Part shown: positions 1-6,417 of the stretch, piece by piece | Position numbering within the stretch: position 1 is the first letter of the stretch | Layout: each line of letters begins with the position of its first letter | NCBI GenBank assembly: GCA_003453455.1 | Contig: DMLG01000146.1 | Coordinates: forward strand, 1-9,628 | DNA from: Clostridiales bacterium | GTDB lineage: Bacteria > Bacillota > Clostridia > UBA1381 | Length of the DNA stretch: 9,628 bases | Direction of reading: 5' to 3' | Position numbers and translations under genes: made by a program | Notes under the pieces: generated by a model | The model's input: the letters and a program-made list of their open reading frames with translations, nothing else | Told to the model about the DNA's origin: nothing | Databases searched by the model: none

Positions 1-713
1 TCTGCAAATTTGTCAACAATACTTTTAAAACGCTGTGGCATAAAAGAGCCTGAAAGTTTTATCGCACGCTCCACCTGATTTGCGTTTGTTATTGGCATAA
101 TTCCTGCTACAATCGGCACAGTTATTCCTGCTTCGCGTATTTTGTAGAGGAAGTTAAAGAGCAGGTTGTTGTCAAAAAACATCTGTGTGGTTAAAAACTC
201 ACAGCCTGCATCGACCTTTTCTTTAAGAAAGCGTATGTCCTCTTTTTGGCAGGTGCTTTCAGGGTGAACTTCGGGGTAGCACGCTCCGCCTATGCAGAAA
301 TCGTCCCCGCTTTCTTTAAGCTCGCGGATAAGGTCAATAGCGTGTGTATAATCGGAAATGCCGCCGCCATCAGTATCGGAGAGCTTATCTCCCCTTAATG
401 CCATAACATTTTTAATACCTGCATTTTTCATATCGTCAATCTGCCGCTTTACAGTATCCTTTGTCGAGGATACGCAGGTCAGGTGCGCAAGCGTCGGAAC
501 ATGGTAGTGCTCCATGATGTTTTTTGCTATATCCAAGGTATATTTGCTTGTCCCTCCGCCAGCACCGTAGGTGACGCTCATAAAGGAGGGGGAAAGCTTT
601 GCGATTTCCTCAGTTGCGCTCTTAACGCTTTCAAAGGAGGTATCGAATTTTGGCGGAAAAACCTCAAAAGAAATTGAGAGGCTGTCCTTCTTTAATATAT
701 CGATAATTTTCAT
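1..713 (-). CDS. metF: Methylenetetrahydrofolate reductase, 3' end cut by window edge
   Basis: This cytoplasmic flavoenzyme reduces 5,10-methylene-THF to 5-methyl-THF, the methyl donor for methionine synthesis and, in acetogens, part of the Wood-Ljungdahl methyl branch. About 237 residues are visible; the family is usually 280-300, so roughly 50 C-terminal residues lie outside the window. The N-terminus carries ISFEVFPPK (residues 14-22), whose Glu17 matches the catalytic proton-donating glutamate of E. coli MetF. Further family motifs follow in order: VTYGAGGGTS, AHLTCV, NVMALRGD (folate-contacting Asp), GGACYPEVHPES and TTQMFFDN. They form the expected (beta/alpha)8 barrel. The ATG at 711-713 is preceded by AGAGGTG, which overlaps the stop of the upstream DJ-1-family gene (11-base gap), so the two are probably co-transcribed and coupled. 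The short form without a C-terminal regulatory domain is the bacterial type. The family call is very secure. Whether its main role is in methionine synthesis or in acetogenesis cannot be told here. Confidence 0.96.
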   Translation of the reverse strand, partial: MKIIDILKKDSLSISFEVFPPKFDTSFESVKSATEEIAKLSPSFMSVTYGAGGGTSKYTLDIAKNIMEHYHVPTLAHLTCVSSTKDTVKRQIDDMKNAGIKNVMALRGDKLSDTDGGGISDYTHAIDLIRELKESGDDFCIGGACYPEVHPESTCQKEDIRFLKEKVDAGCEFLTTQMFFDNNLLFNFLYKIREAGITVPIVAGIMPITNANQVERAIKLSGSFMPQRFKSIVDKFA

Positions 714-724
714 AATCCGCACCT

Positions 725-1258
725 CTAATACTGCATTTGCTTTTTGAGCTCATCTGCTATATGCTCGCCTTTTAAAAGCGTTACAATTTCAAAGCCAAAA
801 TCGCTTGCCGCACCTGCACCTTTTGCAGTTATAAACTGCCCGTCGGTCACAACCTTTTCGGGTGAATGTATGCCGCCCAAAACCATATCCTCAAATCCCG
901 GGAAGCAGGTAAAATGTTTGCCCTTTAATAGCCCCATTTTGCCTATAACAGAGGGGGAGGCGCAAATGGCTGCAATATATATATCCTTTTCATATGCGGA
1001 TTTTATAAGGGCACATACCTTTTCCGACTCTGAGAATGCAGTATGCCCGGGGCCTCCCGGAAGAATTAGCATACGCATATCGGAAAAATCAGCCGTATCA
1101 AAGGTTAAATCGCACAAAACAGTTACATTATGCGACGATGTTACAGTTTTTGATGATATTCCGACAGTTTTTGCAGATAACCCTGCACGGCGTATAATAT
1201 CAAGAGTCTCTAAGGCTTCTATATCCTCAAAGCCATCGGTTAATAACATATAAATCAT
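725..1258 (-). CDS. DJ-1/PfpI-family protein (DJ-1/YajL subgroup)
   Basis: This 177-residue single-domain protein belongs to the class I glutamine amidotransferase-like DJ-1/PfpI superfamily. The N-terminal DGFEDIEALETLD (8-20) supplies the conserved acidic residue (Glu14, equivalent to Glu18 of human DJ-1). The nucleophile elbow is AAICASP, with the reactive cysteine at Cys99. LPGGPG (66-71) and the late AKGAGAASDFGFEIV (145-159) are also typical. Members have been reported as glyoxalase III, protein deglycase or redox-responsive chaperones, and older annotations call them ThiJ. The exact activity is disputed and cannot be read from the sequence. The ATG at 1256-1258 has AAGGAG ten bases upstream, which favours it over the internal Met4. 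The gene lies 15 bases after the CaCA exchanger and 11 bases before metF, all on the same strand, which suggests one operon. The link between an oxidised-thiol or carbonyl-stress protein and metF is only contextual. Confidence 0.9.
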   Translation of the reverse strand: MIYMLLTDGFEDIEALETLDIIRRAGLSAKTVGISSKTVTSSHNVTVLCDLTFDTADFSDMRMLILPGGPGHTAFSESEKVCALIKSAYEKDIYIAAICASPSVIGKMGLLKGKHFTCFPGFEDMVLGGIHSPEKVVTDGQFITAKGAGAASDFGFEIVTLLKGEHIADELKKQMQY

Positions 1259-1273
1259 AAAGCAAATTCTCCT

Positions 1274-2218
1274 TTAAAGAGTTACGCAAACATAACCTAT
1301 ATAAATAGCATAGCAAACCAGCATCAAAGCTCCCTGACTGCGGAATAGTTTTCCGAAAAGGAGCGGCGGAGTTATAGAAAGCAGGATAATTCCAAGGCAT
1401 ACAGGAATGTCAATGGCATATGTCTGCATTTCAACGGGTGCGCCGCCGCCTGCTAAGGCACATACGGGAAGGATTACCGCAAGATCTATAATATTTGCGC
1501 CGATAATGTTCCCGACTGAAAGCGAGGACTGCTTTTTCGATATGGCAGTAAGCGTTGTAACGAGTTCCGGAAGAGATGTGCCTATTGCGATTATGGTAAC
1601 GCTTATAATCCCCTCCGAAATTCCAAACATACGCGCGATTTCGCTTCCGTTATCAACCATCAGCTGTGAGCCAAGCACAATACCTGCTATTCCTATGATG
1701 AAAAGGACAATATTTTTGCCCATATCCTTTTTGTCTATCTCATTTTTTTCGGACAGCGACATATTTTTCTTTGCTGAGAGGGTGTTTTCGGTCATAAATA
1801 TGATAAAGAATAAAAGCATTATGATACTTTCAAAAATACTTATATTCCCATCCCGCGAAAACAGCCACAAAAACAGACAGGTTGCTGCCATCAGAATTCC
1901 TTTAAAGGCGAATTCCCGGCGTTTTACTGCGGCCGGTATGCATAAAAGGGAAATTCCCATAATTAAACCAAGATTTGCCGAAACCGAACCTATGGCATTG
2001 CCTGCCGCCATAACATTTTTACCTTCAAGCGATGCAAAAAGCGAAACCAAGAGCTCGGGAAGCGTTGTTGCAAAACTAACGATAGTTGCGCCTATAATAA
2101 ATTTCGGAACATTCAATGCCTCCGCAAACCATACGGCGGAATCTACGAAAAAATCACCGCCCTTTATTATGAGAAGAAGTCCTGCAAGAAATAAAAATAT
2201 AACCAAAGCGCGTTCCAT
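1274..2218 (-). CDS. CaCA-family cation (Na+/Ca2+-type) exchanger, YrbG-like
   Basis: This is a polytopic inner-membrane antiporter of the Ca2+:cation antiporter family, about 314 residues (E. coli YrbG is of similar length). Two inverted alpha repeats are visible. Alpha-1 has GATIVSFATTLPE (43-55) followed by GNAIGSVSAN; alpha-2 has AIGTSLPE (211-218) followed by VGNIIGANIID. The glutamates Glu55 and Glu218 are the ion-coordinating residues expected of the family. About ten hydrophobic segments flank a charged, lysine-rich cytoplasmic loop near 148-168. Two start codons are possible. The ATG at 2222-2224 is only one base from GGAGG, whereas the ATG at 2216-2218 has the normal seven-base spacing, so I chose the latter. 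The ion pair is not decidable from sequence; Ca2+ or Na+ efflux is inferred from the family. It is the first gene of the leftward operon, with its own strong promoter. Confidence 0.93.
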   Translation of the reverse strand: MERALVIFLFLAGLLLIIKGGDFFVDSAVWFAEALNVPKFIIGATIVSFATTLPELLVSLFASLEGKNVMAAGNAIGSVSANLGLIMGISLLCIPAAVKRREFAFKGILMAATCLFLWLFSRDGNISIFESIIMLLFFIIFMTENTLSAKKNMSLSEKNEIDKKDMGKNIVLFIIGIAGIVLGSQLMVDNGSEIARMFGISEGIISVTIIAIGTSLPELVTTLTAISKKQSSLSVGNIIGANIIDLAVILPVCALAGGGAPVEMQTYAIDIPVCLGIILLSITPPLLFGKLFRSQGALMLVCYAIYIGYVCVTL

Positions 2219-2225
2219 AAACATT

Positions 2226-2230
2226 CCTCC
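2226..2230 (-). promoter_or_regulatory. Ribosome binding site that decides the CaCA start
   Basis: On the minus strand GGAGG is followed by AATGTTTATG. The first ATG sits one base away and the second seven bases away. Only the second spacing is compatible with efficient initiation, so the protein most likely begins MERALVIF. Confidence 0.75.
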
Positions 2231-2251
2231 AAATAATCTGATACTCAGTAT

Positions 2252-2280
2252 ATATTAACATATTTGAAAAATTAAGTCAA
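2252..2280 (-). promoter_or_regulatory. Housekeeping promoter of the CaCA / DJ-1 / metF operon
   Basis: Read on the minus strand, TTGACT (2275-2280) and TAATAT (2252-2257) are separated by exactly 17 bases. A TG dinucleotide one base upstream of the -10 makes it an extended -10 element. The expected transcript start near 2245 leaves a leader of about 25 bases before the CaCA start. That leaves no room for a riboswitch or attenuator. The assignment is by match to the sigma-A consensus and has no experimental support. Confidence 0.75.
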
Positions 2281-2323
2281 TAGACGAAAAAACTCAAAAA
2301 ATGCTTTATTTTACCTGTTTTTC

Positions 2324-2352
2324 TTGCTTTTTTTTGTGTATTAGGTTATAAT
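2324..2352 (+). promoter_or_regulatory. Housekeeping promoter of the nusB operon
   Basis: TTGCTT (2324-2329) and a perfect TATAAT (2347-2352) are separated by 17 bases, a near-consensus sigma-A promoter. The predicted start near 2359 gives a leader of about 34 bases. It is back-to-back with the leftward promoter; the two -35 boxes are about 43 bases apart, so a regulator bound between them could affect both. I saw no clear operator palindrome there. Confidence 0.75.
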
Positions 2353-2376
2353 AGAATAGAAATGGTATTATTTTTT

Positions 2377-2383
2377 GAGAGGG
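2377..2383 (+). promoter_or_regulatory. Ribosome binding site that decides the nusB start
   Basis: GAGAGGG lies nine bases before the ATG at 2393. An in-frame TTG at 2375 would place this ribosome binding site inside the coding region and has no site of its own, so the longer form is rejected. Confidence 0.65.
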
Positions 2384-2392
2384 TATGTTCTT

Positions 2393-2803
2393 ATGGGGAA
2401 AAGGATTTCGAGAAGCGAAGCAAGGCAAGAAGCATTTAAGCTTATTTTTGAGCTTAATCAGCATATGGAGGAAACAGACTTCTTATTTGAAAATTTATCT
2501 TTTGAAAATCCAAAAGCGGTATCAGCTATGCCATATATACGCGAGGTGGTAATGGGAGTTTTGGAGCATTACGATGAGCTTTTAGGGATAATTTCGGCAA
2601 ACCTTGCAGAAGGCTGGAAAGTTGAGCGGATTTCTAAGGCATCAAGAGCTATCTTAATGCTTGCGATTTATGAGATAAAGTATGTAGAAGATGTGCCCCA
2701 GAAGGTGGCGGTAAATGAGGCGGTGGAGCTTGCAAAAACCTTTGATGAACCGCAGTCTGCCTCATTTGTAAACGGAGTTTTGGCAGGAGTTTTAAAGGAA
2801 TGA
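2393..2803 (+). CDS. nusB: Transcription antitermination factor NusB
   Basis: NusB is an all-helical RNA-binding protein. With NusE (ribosomal protein S10) it binds boxA RNA and supports antitermination, chiefly on rRNA operons. The 136 residues match the usual length of about 130-145. Visible signatures are the arginine-rich N-terminus SRSEARQEAFKLIFEL (6-21), the central GWKVERISKASRAILMLA (74-91), VPQKVAVNEAVELAKTFDEP (101-120) and the C-terminal SASFVNGVLAGV (122-133). The start was set at the ATG with a well-spaced GAGAGGG. It is the first gene of the rightward operon. Its TGA stop overlaps the ATG of the next gene in an ATGA, indicating translational coupling. In many Bacillota nusB follows the asp23-like genes, but here it has its own promoter and a divergent neighbour. 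Confidence 0.96.
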   Translation: MGKRISRSEARQEAFKLIFELNQHMEETDFLFENLSFENPKAVSAMPYIREVVMGVLEHYDELLGIISANLAEGWKVERISKASRAILMLAIYEIKYVEDVPQKVAVNEAVELAKTFDEPQSASFVNGVLAGVLKE

Positions 2804-3714
2804 GCCTGTATCTTGGAATTGACACATCAAATTATACAACCTCTATTGCCGTATGCGGTGAAAAAGAGGTAAATTTAAGAAAAATTATAGATGTAAAAGA
2901 GGGCGAAAGGGGCATCCGCCAGTCGGACGGAGTTTTTGCACATATAAAAGAGCTGCCGAATTTATTTGAAAGCCTAAGCCTTGATATGAGTGAAGTAAAA
3001 GCGGTAGGAGTTTCGGTAAAACCCCGAAATCAGGAAGGCTCGTATATGCCTGTGTTTAAAGCGGGCGAGAGCTTTGCAAGGGTTATTGCAAAAACGCTCG
3101 GAGTGCCTCTTTATAAAACATCGCATCAGGACGGGCATATTATGGCAGGGATTGTATCCTCCTGCGCATATGAACTTTTAGACGAAGAATTTGCCTGTGT
3201 CCATCTTTCGGGAGGCACAACGGAAATACTGTCCTGCAAGTACGAAAATGGCAGTTTTAACCCCAAAATTATAGGCGGAACAAAGGATATTTCGGCAGGT
3301 CAGTTAATAGATAGGTTAGGGGTAGCGCTTGGTTTAAAATTTCCATGCGGAAAAGAGATAGACCGTTTGAGCCTTGATGCAAAGGAGAGTATTCATCTTA
3401 AAGTTTCGCAAGATAGGGGATTTATAAATTTCTCGGGAATGGAAACGAAGCTTTTGAATATGGCAGGGAATTTACCCCCGGAGGTTTTGGCAAAGTCCGC
3501 GCTCTTATTTGTGGGAAACAGTATAGCCGATGCATTGAGTTTTTTAAAGCCAAAAAAAGTGCTGTTTGTGGGCGGAGTTGCCTCAAATACAATTTTAAGA
3601 GATTTGTTCGGAGAACAAGGATATAAAGCATTTTTTGCATCTTGCGAGCTTTCAAGTGATAATGCCGTGGGAGTAGCGCATATTGCAAAAATGTTATTTA
3701 AGGAGTTGATGTAG
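2800..3714 (+). CDS. TsaD/Kae1-like (peptidase M22 / 'O-sialoglycoprotein endopeptidase') paralogue, function unknown
   Basis: The 304 residues show the ASKHA-fold plan of TsaD, the enzyme that transfers threonylcarbamoyl to A37 of tRNA, but with clear differences. Retained features are the HxxxH metal motif HQDGH (His109, His113), SGGTTEI (137-143), the segment GGTKDISAGQLIDRLG (159-174), the GGVASN loop (258-263) and the metal-ligand aspartate in SSDNAV (Asp287). The N-terminal phosphate loop reads GIDTSNYTTS, where true TsaD has an ETSCDET-type sequence. The protein is also some 30 residues shorter than TsaD. I recall a second TsaD-like gene beside nusB and xseA in clostridial genomes, usually annotated as a sialoglycoprotease, a name with poor support. 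It is coupled to nusB through an ATGA overlap, with AGGAG ten bases upstream. It probably binds a nucleotide and a metal; the substrate is unknown. The genuine tsaD is expected elsewhere in the genome. Confidence 0.85.
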   Translation: MSLYLGIDTSNYTTSIAVCGEKEVNLRKIIDVKEGERGIRQSDGVFAHIKELPNLFESLSLDMSEVKAVGVSVKPRNQEGSYMPVFKAGESFARVIAKTLGVPLYKTSHQDGHIMAGIVSSCAYELLDEEFACVHLSGGTTEILSCKYENGSFNPKIIGGTKDISAGQLIDRLGVALGLKFPCGKEIDRLSLDAKESIHLKVSQDRGFINFSGMETKLLNMAGNLPPEVLAKSALLFVGNSIADALSFLKPKKVLFVGGVASNTILRDLFGEQGYKAFFASCELSSDNAVGVAHIAKMLFKELM

Positions 3715-4908
3715 ATGGAACCGTTGATTGCGACAGTCAGCCAGCTTAATTCATATATGAAACGCCTGGTTGAAGCGCAGCAGACGCTCGGTGATATATG
3801 GATAAAAGGCGAGATTTCAAACTTTAAAGAGCATTATTCCGGACATCTTTACATAACCTTAAAGGACGACGGCGGAGTTTTGAAAGCTGTTATGTTCAAG
3901 AGTGCCGCACAAACCCTCACATTCAGGCCTGAGGACGGTATGAAGGTTTTGGCACGCGGCAGAATAGGGGTTTATGAGCAAAGCGGAACATACCAGCTTT
4001 ACATTAACGAAATGACGCCCGATGGCGTGGGCGAGTTATATATTGCCTATGAAAAACTCAAAAAACGCCTTGCAGAAGAGGGACTTTTTGATGATTCGGC
4101 AAAAAAGCCAATTCCCAAGTATCCTGAGAAAATCGGTGTAGTTACCGCAACGACGGGTGCTGCGGTACGCGATATAATAAATGTTATAACAAGGCGTTAC
4201 CCGTATTGTGAAATTATAATATATCCGTCCCTTGTGCAAGGAGCCGGGGCGAAGGAAAATATCGTAGAAGCCATAGAGTATTTTAATAAGCATAACCTGT
4301 GTGACACGCTGATTGTAGGGCGTGGCGGAGGCTCGATAGAGGATTTGTGGGCGTTTAATGAAGAGGAAGTAGCAAGGGCTATATATGCATCAAAAATACC
4401 GATAATTTCTGCGGTAGGTCACGAGACCGACTTTACAATAGCTGATTTTGTTGCAGATTTAAGAGCACCAACTCCATCGGCTGCTGCGGAAATAGCAGTT
4501 CCCTCCCAGCTTGAACTTTCTGCGGCGATTACGGGAATGCAGGGACGGCTCAAAACAGCACAGATAAATTATATAAAACGGCTCAAACTTTCACTTGATA
4601 ATTTAAAACCTAAAAGTCCGCAGAATTTAATTGATGATATGCGTCAAAAGTGCGATAATTTAATGCACCAGGCGGAAAAAAGCTATCGTCTTACTGAGGC
4701 TGCGAAACGGAAAATTATGTCCGAGCTTTGTGCGAAGCTTGATGCGATGAGCCCGCTTGCGGTTTTAAAACGCGGATATGCCATAGCGGAGGATGGACAG
4801 GGCGGAATAATCAAGGAAGTAAAGAATTTAAAAACGGGAGAAATATTTAAACTGACACTTTCGGACGGAAGCTGTAAATGCGAAGTAAAGGAGAAAATCA
4901 ATGTTTGA
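3715..4908 (+). CDS. xseA: Exodeoxyribonuclease VII large subunit
   Basis: XseA is the catalytic subunit of exonuclease VII, which degrades single-stranded DNA from both ends into acid-soluble oligonucleotides in repair and recombination. The N-terminal OB fold covers roughly residues 1-100 (GEISNFKEHYSGHLYITLKD, 32-51). The catalytic domain has PEKIGVVTATTGAAVRDI (137-154), VGRGGGSIEDLWAFNEE (201-217), AVGHETD (233-239) and APTPSAAAE (251-259). A charged helical region follows and then the C-terminal LKRGYAIAEDGQGG segment. At 397 residues it is shorter than E. coli (456) and B. subtilis (about 450) XseA, mainly in the helical region that binds XseB; this is common in Clostridia as far as I recall. 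The ATG directly follows the previous stop codon and has AAGGAG (3700-3705) nine bases upstream. Its end overlaps xseB by eight bases. Confidence 0.97.
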   Translation: MEPLIATVSQLNSYMKRLVEAQQTLGDIWIKGEISNFKEHYSGHLYITLKDDGGVLKAVMFKSAAQTLTFRPEDGMKVLARGRIGVYEQSGTYQLYINEMTPDGVGELYIAYEKLKKRLAEEGLFDDSAKKPIPKYPEKIGVVTATTGAAVRDIINVITRRYPYCEIIIYPSLVQGAGAKENIVEAIEYFNKHNLCDTLIVGRGGGSIEDLWAFNEEEVARAIYASKIPIISAVGHETDFTIADFVADLRAPTPSAAAEIAVPSQLELSAAITGMQGRLKTAQINYIKRLKLSLDNLKPKSPQNLIDDMRQKCDNLMHQAEKSYRLTEAAKRKIMSELCAKLDAMSPLAVLKRGYAIAEDGQGGIIKEVKNLKTGEIFKLTLSDGSCKCEVKEKINV

Positions 4909-5098
4909 AAAAGCCATAAAAGAACTTGAAGAAGTAGTTAATAAGCTGGAAAGCGGTGAGGCGAGCTTGTCTGAAAGCTTAGAGCTTTTTGAAAAAGGCA
5001 TAAAGCTTGCGGGGGACTGCAATAAAATGCTTGATGAGGCGGAAAAAAAAGTGTCCGTTTTAATCGGAGGGGAAAAGAAGGATTTTGATGAAGAATGA
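4901..5098 (+). CDS. xseB: Exodeoxyribonuclease VII small subunit
   Basis: XseB forms helical hairpins that bind in several copies along the coiled-coil region of XseA and are needed for active exonuclease VII. The 65 residues fit the family's 60-85. The sequence begins FEKAIKELEEVVNKLESG, then SLSESLELFEKGIKL, the two amphipathic helices expected, and ends in a short acidic tail. The ATG has AAAGGAG seven bases upstream, lying inside the xseA coding sequence. The gene overlaps xseA by eight bases and ispA by eleven, so it is embedded between two overlapping neighbours. Such overlap would help keep subunit ratios in step. Confidence 0.95.
   Translation: MFEKAIKELEEVVNKLESGEASLSESLELFEKGIKLAGDCNKMLDEAEKKVSVLIGGEKKDFDEE
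5077..5082 (+). promoter_or_regulatory. Ribosome binding site that decides the ispA start
   Basis: GAAGGA ends five bases before the ATG at 5088, which I take as the start. An in-frame TTG at 5085 is only two bases from it. A second purine run, GGAGGGG at 5066-5072, lies 15 bases away, too far for good initiation. Confidence 0.55.
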
Positions 5099-5963
5099 TG
5101 TTTTAAGCTATTACGCAAAAATTACAGAAGATGCGCTTAAAAAGTATTTGCCAAATGACGATATTGCGCAAAAAAAGCTTTATGATTCGATGAATTACAG
5201 TATTTTTGCAGGCGGAAAGCGTTTGCGGCCAATGATTATGATGATGACGGCAAAAATGCTCGGAAAGCCGGTTGATACGGTACTTCCGTTTGCTTGTGCA
5301 ATGGAAATGATACACACATATTCGCTTATACACGACGATTTGCCGTCAATGGATAATGATGACCTGCGAAGAGGAAAGCCGACAAATCATAAGGTTTTCG
5401 GTGAGGCGACAGCTATACTTGCAGGAGACGCACTTTTAACAAAAGCCTTTGAAATTGCGGCAAAATATGGTACAGAATATGCGTCTGATGACAGAGTTAT
5501 AAAAGCCATATCGCACCTTGCCGCTGCTGCAGGCTCAGAAGGTATGGTGGGCGGACAGGTAATTGATATTTTTGCAGGAATAGATAATTTGGGAGAGCTT
5601 AAAAATATGCACGCATTAAAGACAGGTGCGCTAATTCGTGCCTCGGGCGTAATAGGAGCGATTTTGTCAGGGGCAGATGATATCGAGCAGGAGGCAATAG
5701 ACAGCTATTGCTATAATCTTGGTATAGCTTTTCAAATTCAGGACGATATTTTAGATGTTTCAGGAAGCGAAGAGTCGCTCGGAAAACCGATAGGCAGCGA
5801 CGCAGAAAACAATAAATCTACATATGTGACATTATGCGGCTTGGAAGAAGCAGAAAAACTGCAAAGAGAATACATAGAAAAGGCAAAGGAAAGCCTTGGC
5901 ATATTTGAGAATACCGAAGAGCTATATGGGCTTTGTGATGTACTGATAAACAGAAAGGCGTAA
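5088..5963 (+). CDS. ispA: Farnesyl diphosphate synthase (short-chain trans-prenyl diphosphate synthase)
   Basis: IspA condenses DMAPP/GPP with IPP to give C15 farnesyl diphosphate, the precursor for undecaprenyl phosphate and quinone side chains. The 291 residues match E. coli IspA (299). Key motifs are GGKRLRP (42-48), the first aspartate-rich motif DDLPSMD (83-89) with the two-residue insertion of bacterial type FPP synthases, DLRRGKPTNH (92-101), GGQVID (155-160) and the second aspartate-rich motif DDILD (219-223). Tyr78 and Ser79, five and four residues before the first aspartate, are as in E. coli IspA, which favours a C15 product. A geranylgeranyl product cannot be excluded. The start overlaps xseB by eleven bases. 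A DUF212 membrane protein begins three bases after its stop. In related genomes dxs often follows this group; here it does not. Confidence 0.94.
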   Translation: MKNDVLSYYAKITEDALKKYLPNDDIAQKKLYDSMNYSIFAGGKRLRPMIMMMTAKMLGKPVDTVLPFACAMEMIHTYSLIHDDLPSMDNDDLRRGKPTNHKVFGEATAILAGDALLTKAFEIAAKYGTEYASDDRVIKAISHLAAAAGSEGMVGGQVIDIFAGIDNLGELKNMHALKTGALIRASGVIGAILSGADDIEQEAIDSYCYNLGIAFQIQDDILDVSGSEESLGKPIGSDAENNKSTYVTLCGLEEAEKLQREYIEKAKESLGIFENTEELYGLCDVLINRKA

Positions 5964-5966
5964 AAT

Positions 5967-6407
5967 ATGAATTTTTGGGCGGAAAGCGTGCTTGTAACAA
6001 GCGTAATAGCTTGGTTTACGGCGCAGGTCATTAAGGTGATTACTTCACTTATACAGGATAAAAGATTTGATTTCAGACGGCTTGTAGGCTCGGGGGGAAT
6101 GCCAAGCTCACACGCGTCGTTTGTAACGAGTCTTGCAACATCTGTTGGGATTATTGAGGGGTTTAGCAGCACAGATTTTGCGATTTGCACAGTTTTTGCG
6201 CTTGTTGTTATGTATGACGCGGCAGGAGTGCGCCGCGCGGCAGGTCAGCAGGCACGCATACTTAATAAAATTTTAGAGGACTTTGAAAAATCGGATTTTT
6301 CGCAGTCCGATAAGCATTTGAAAGAGCTTTTGGGACATACTCCGAAAGAGGTTTTTGTCGGGGCTCTTTTAGGTATTGCGATTGCACTTTTAAGGCATAT
6401 GTTATAG
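5967..6407 (+). CDS. Divergent PAP2-family membrane protein (DUF212, YuiD-like)
   Basis: This is a 146-residue integral membrane protein related to B. subtilis YuiD (about 158 residues). Family signatures are GGMPSSHAS (43-51), VMYDAAGVRRAAGQQA (81-96) and the C-terminal GHTPKEVFVGALLG (123-136). PSSH and GHTPxEVxxG resemble motifs 2 and 3 of PAP2 / vanadium haloperoxidase-like phosphatases, with histidines at 49 and 123 as candidate catalytic residues. Hydrophobic segments lie near 7-27, 52-65, 70-86 and 128-145. To my knowledge the substrate of this family is not established. Its position three bases after ispA, with AAAGG eight bases before its ATG, suggests co-translation with the prenyl synthase. 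It makes a prenyl (di)phosphate a plausible substrate, but that is inference. Confidence 0.88.
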   Translation: MNFWAESVLVTSVIAWFTAQVIKVITSLIQDKRFDFRRLVGSGGMPSSHASFVTSLATSVGIIEGFSSTDFAICTVFALVVMYDAAGVRRAAGQQARILNKILEDFEKSDFSQSDKHLKELLGHTPKEVFVGALLGIAIALLRHML

Positions 6408-6417
6408 GAGATGTAGT

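Noticed and set aside
744..1253. A 169-codon open frame on the plus strand opposite the DJ-1 gene
   Set aside because: It is the mirror frame of a recognised DJ-1-family gene and encodes no recognisable domain; codon bias of the real gene explains the lack of stops.
2222..2224. CaCA start at the first ATG
   Set aside because: Only one base separates it from GGAGG; the next ATG has the normal spacing.
1407..2258. A 283-codon open frame on the plus strand opposite the CaCA exchanger
   Set aside because: It lies antisense to a well-supported CaCA gene with both alpha repeats. Its translation has no family motif, and it runs through the exchanger's own promoter region.
2281..2345. Riboswitch, T-box or small RNA in the divergent intergenic region
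   Set aside because: Both predicted leaders are under 40 bases and the remaining sequence is A/T runs without conserved stems.
2375..2392. Longer NusB beginning at TTG 2375
   Set aside because: The extra six codons contain the GAGAGGG ribosome binding site of the ATG at 2393, and known NusB proteins start near the SRSEAR segment.
5738..6190. A 150-codon minus-strand open frame across the ispA end and DUF212 start
   Set aside because: It is antisense to two well-supported genes with full family motifs and spans their junction.
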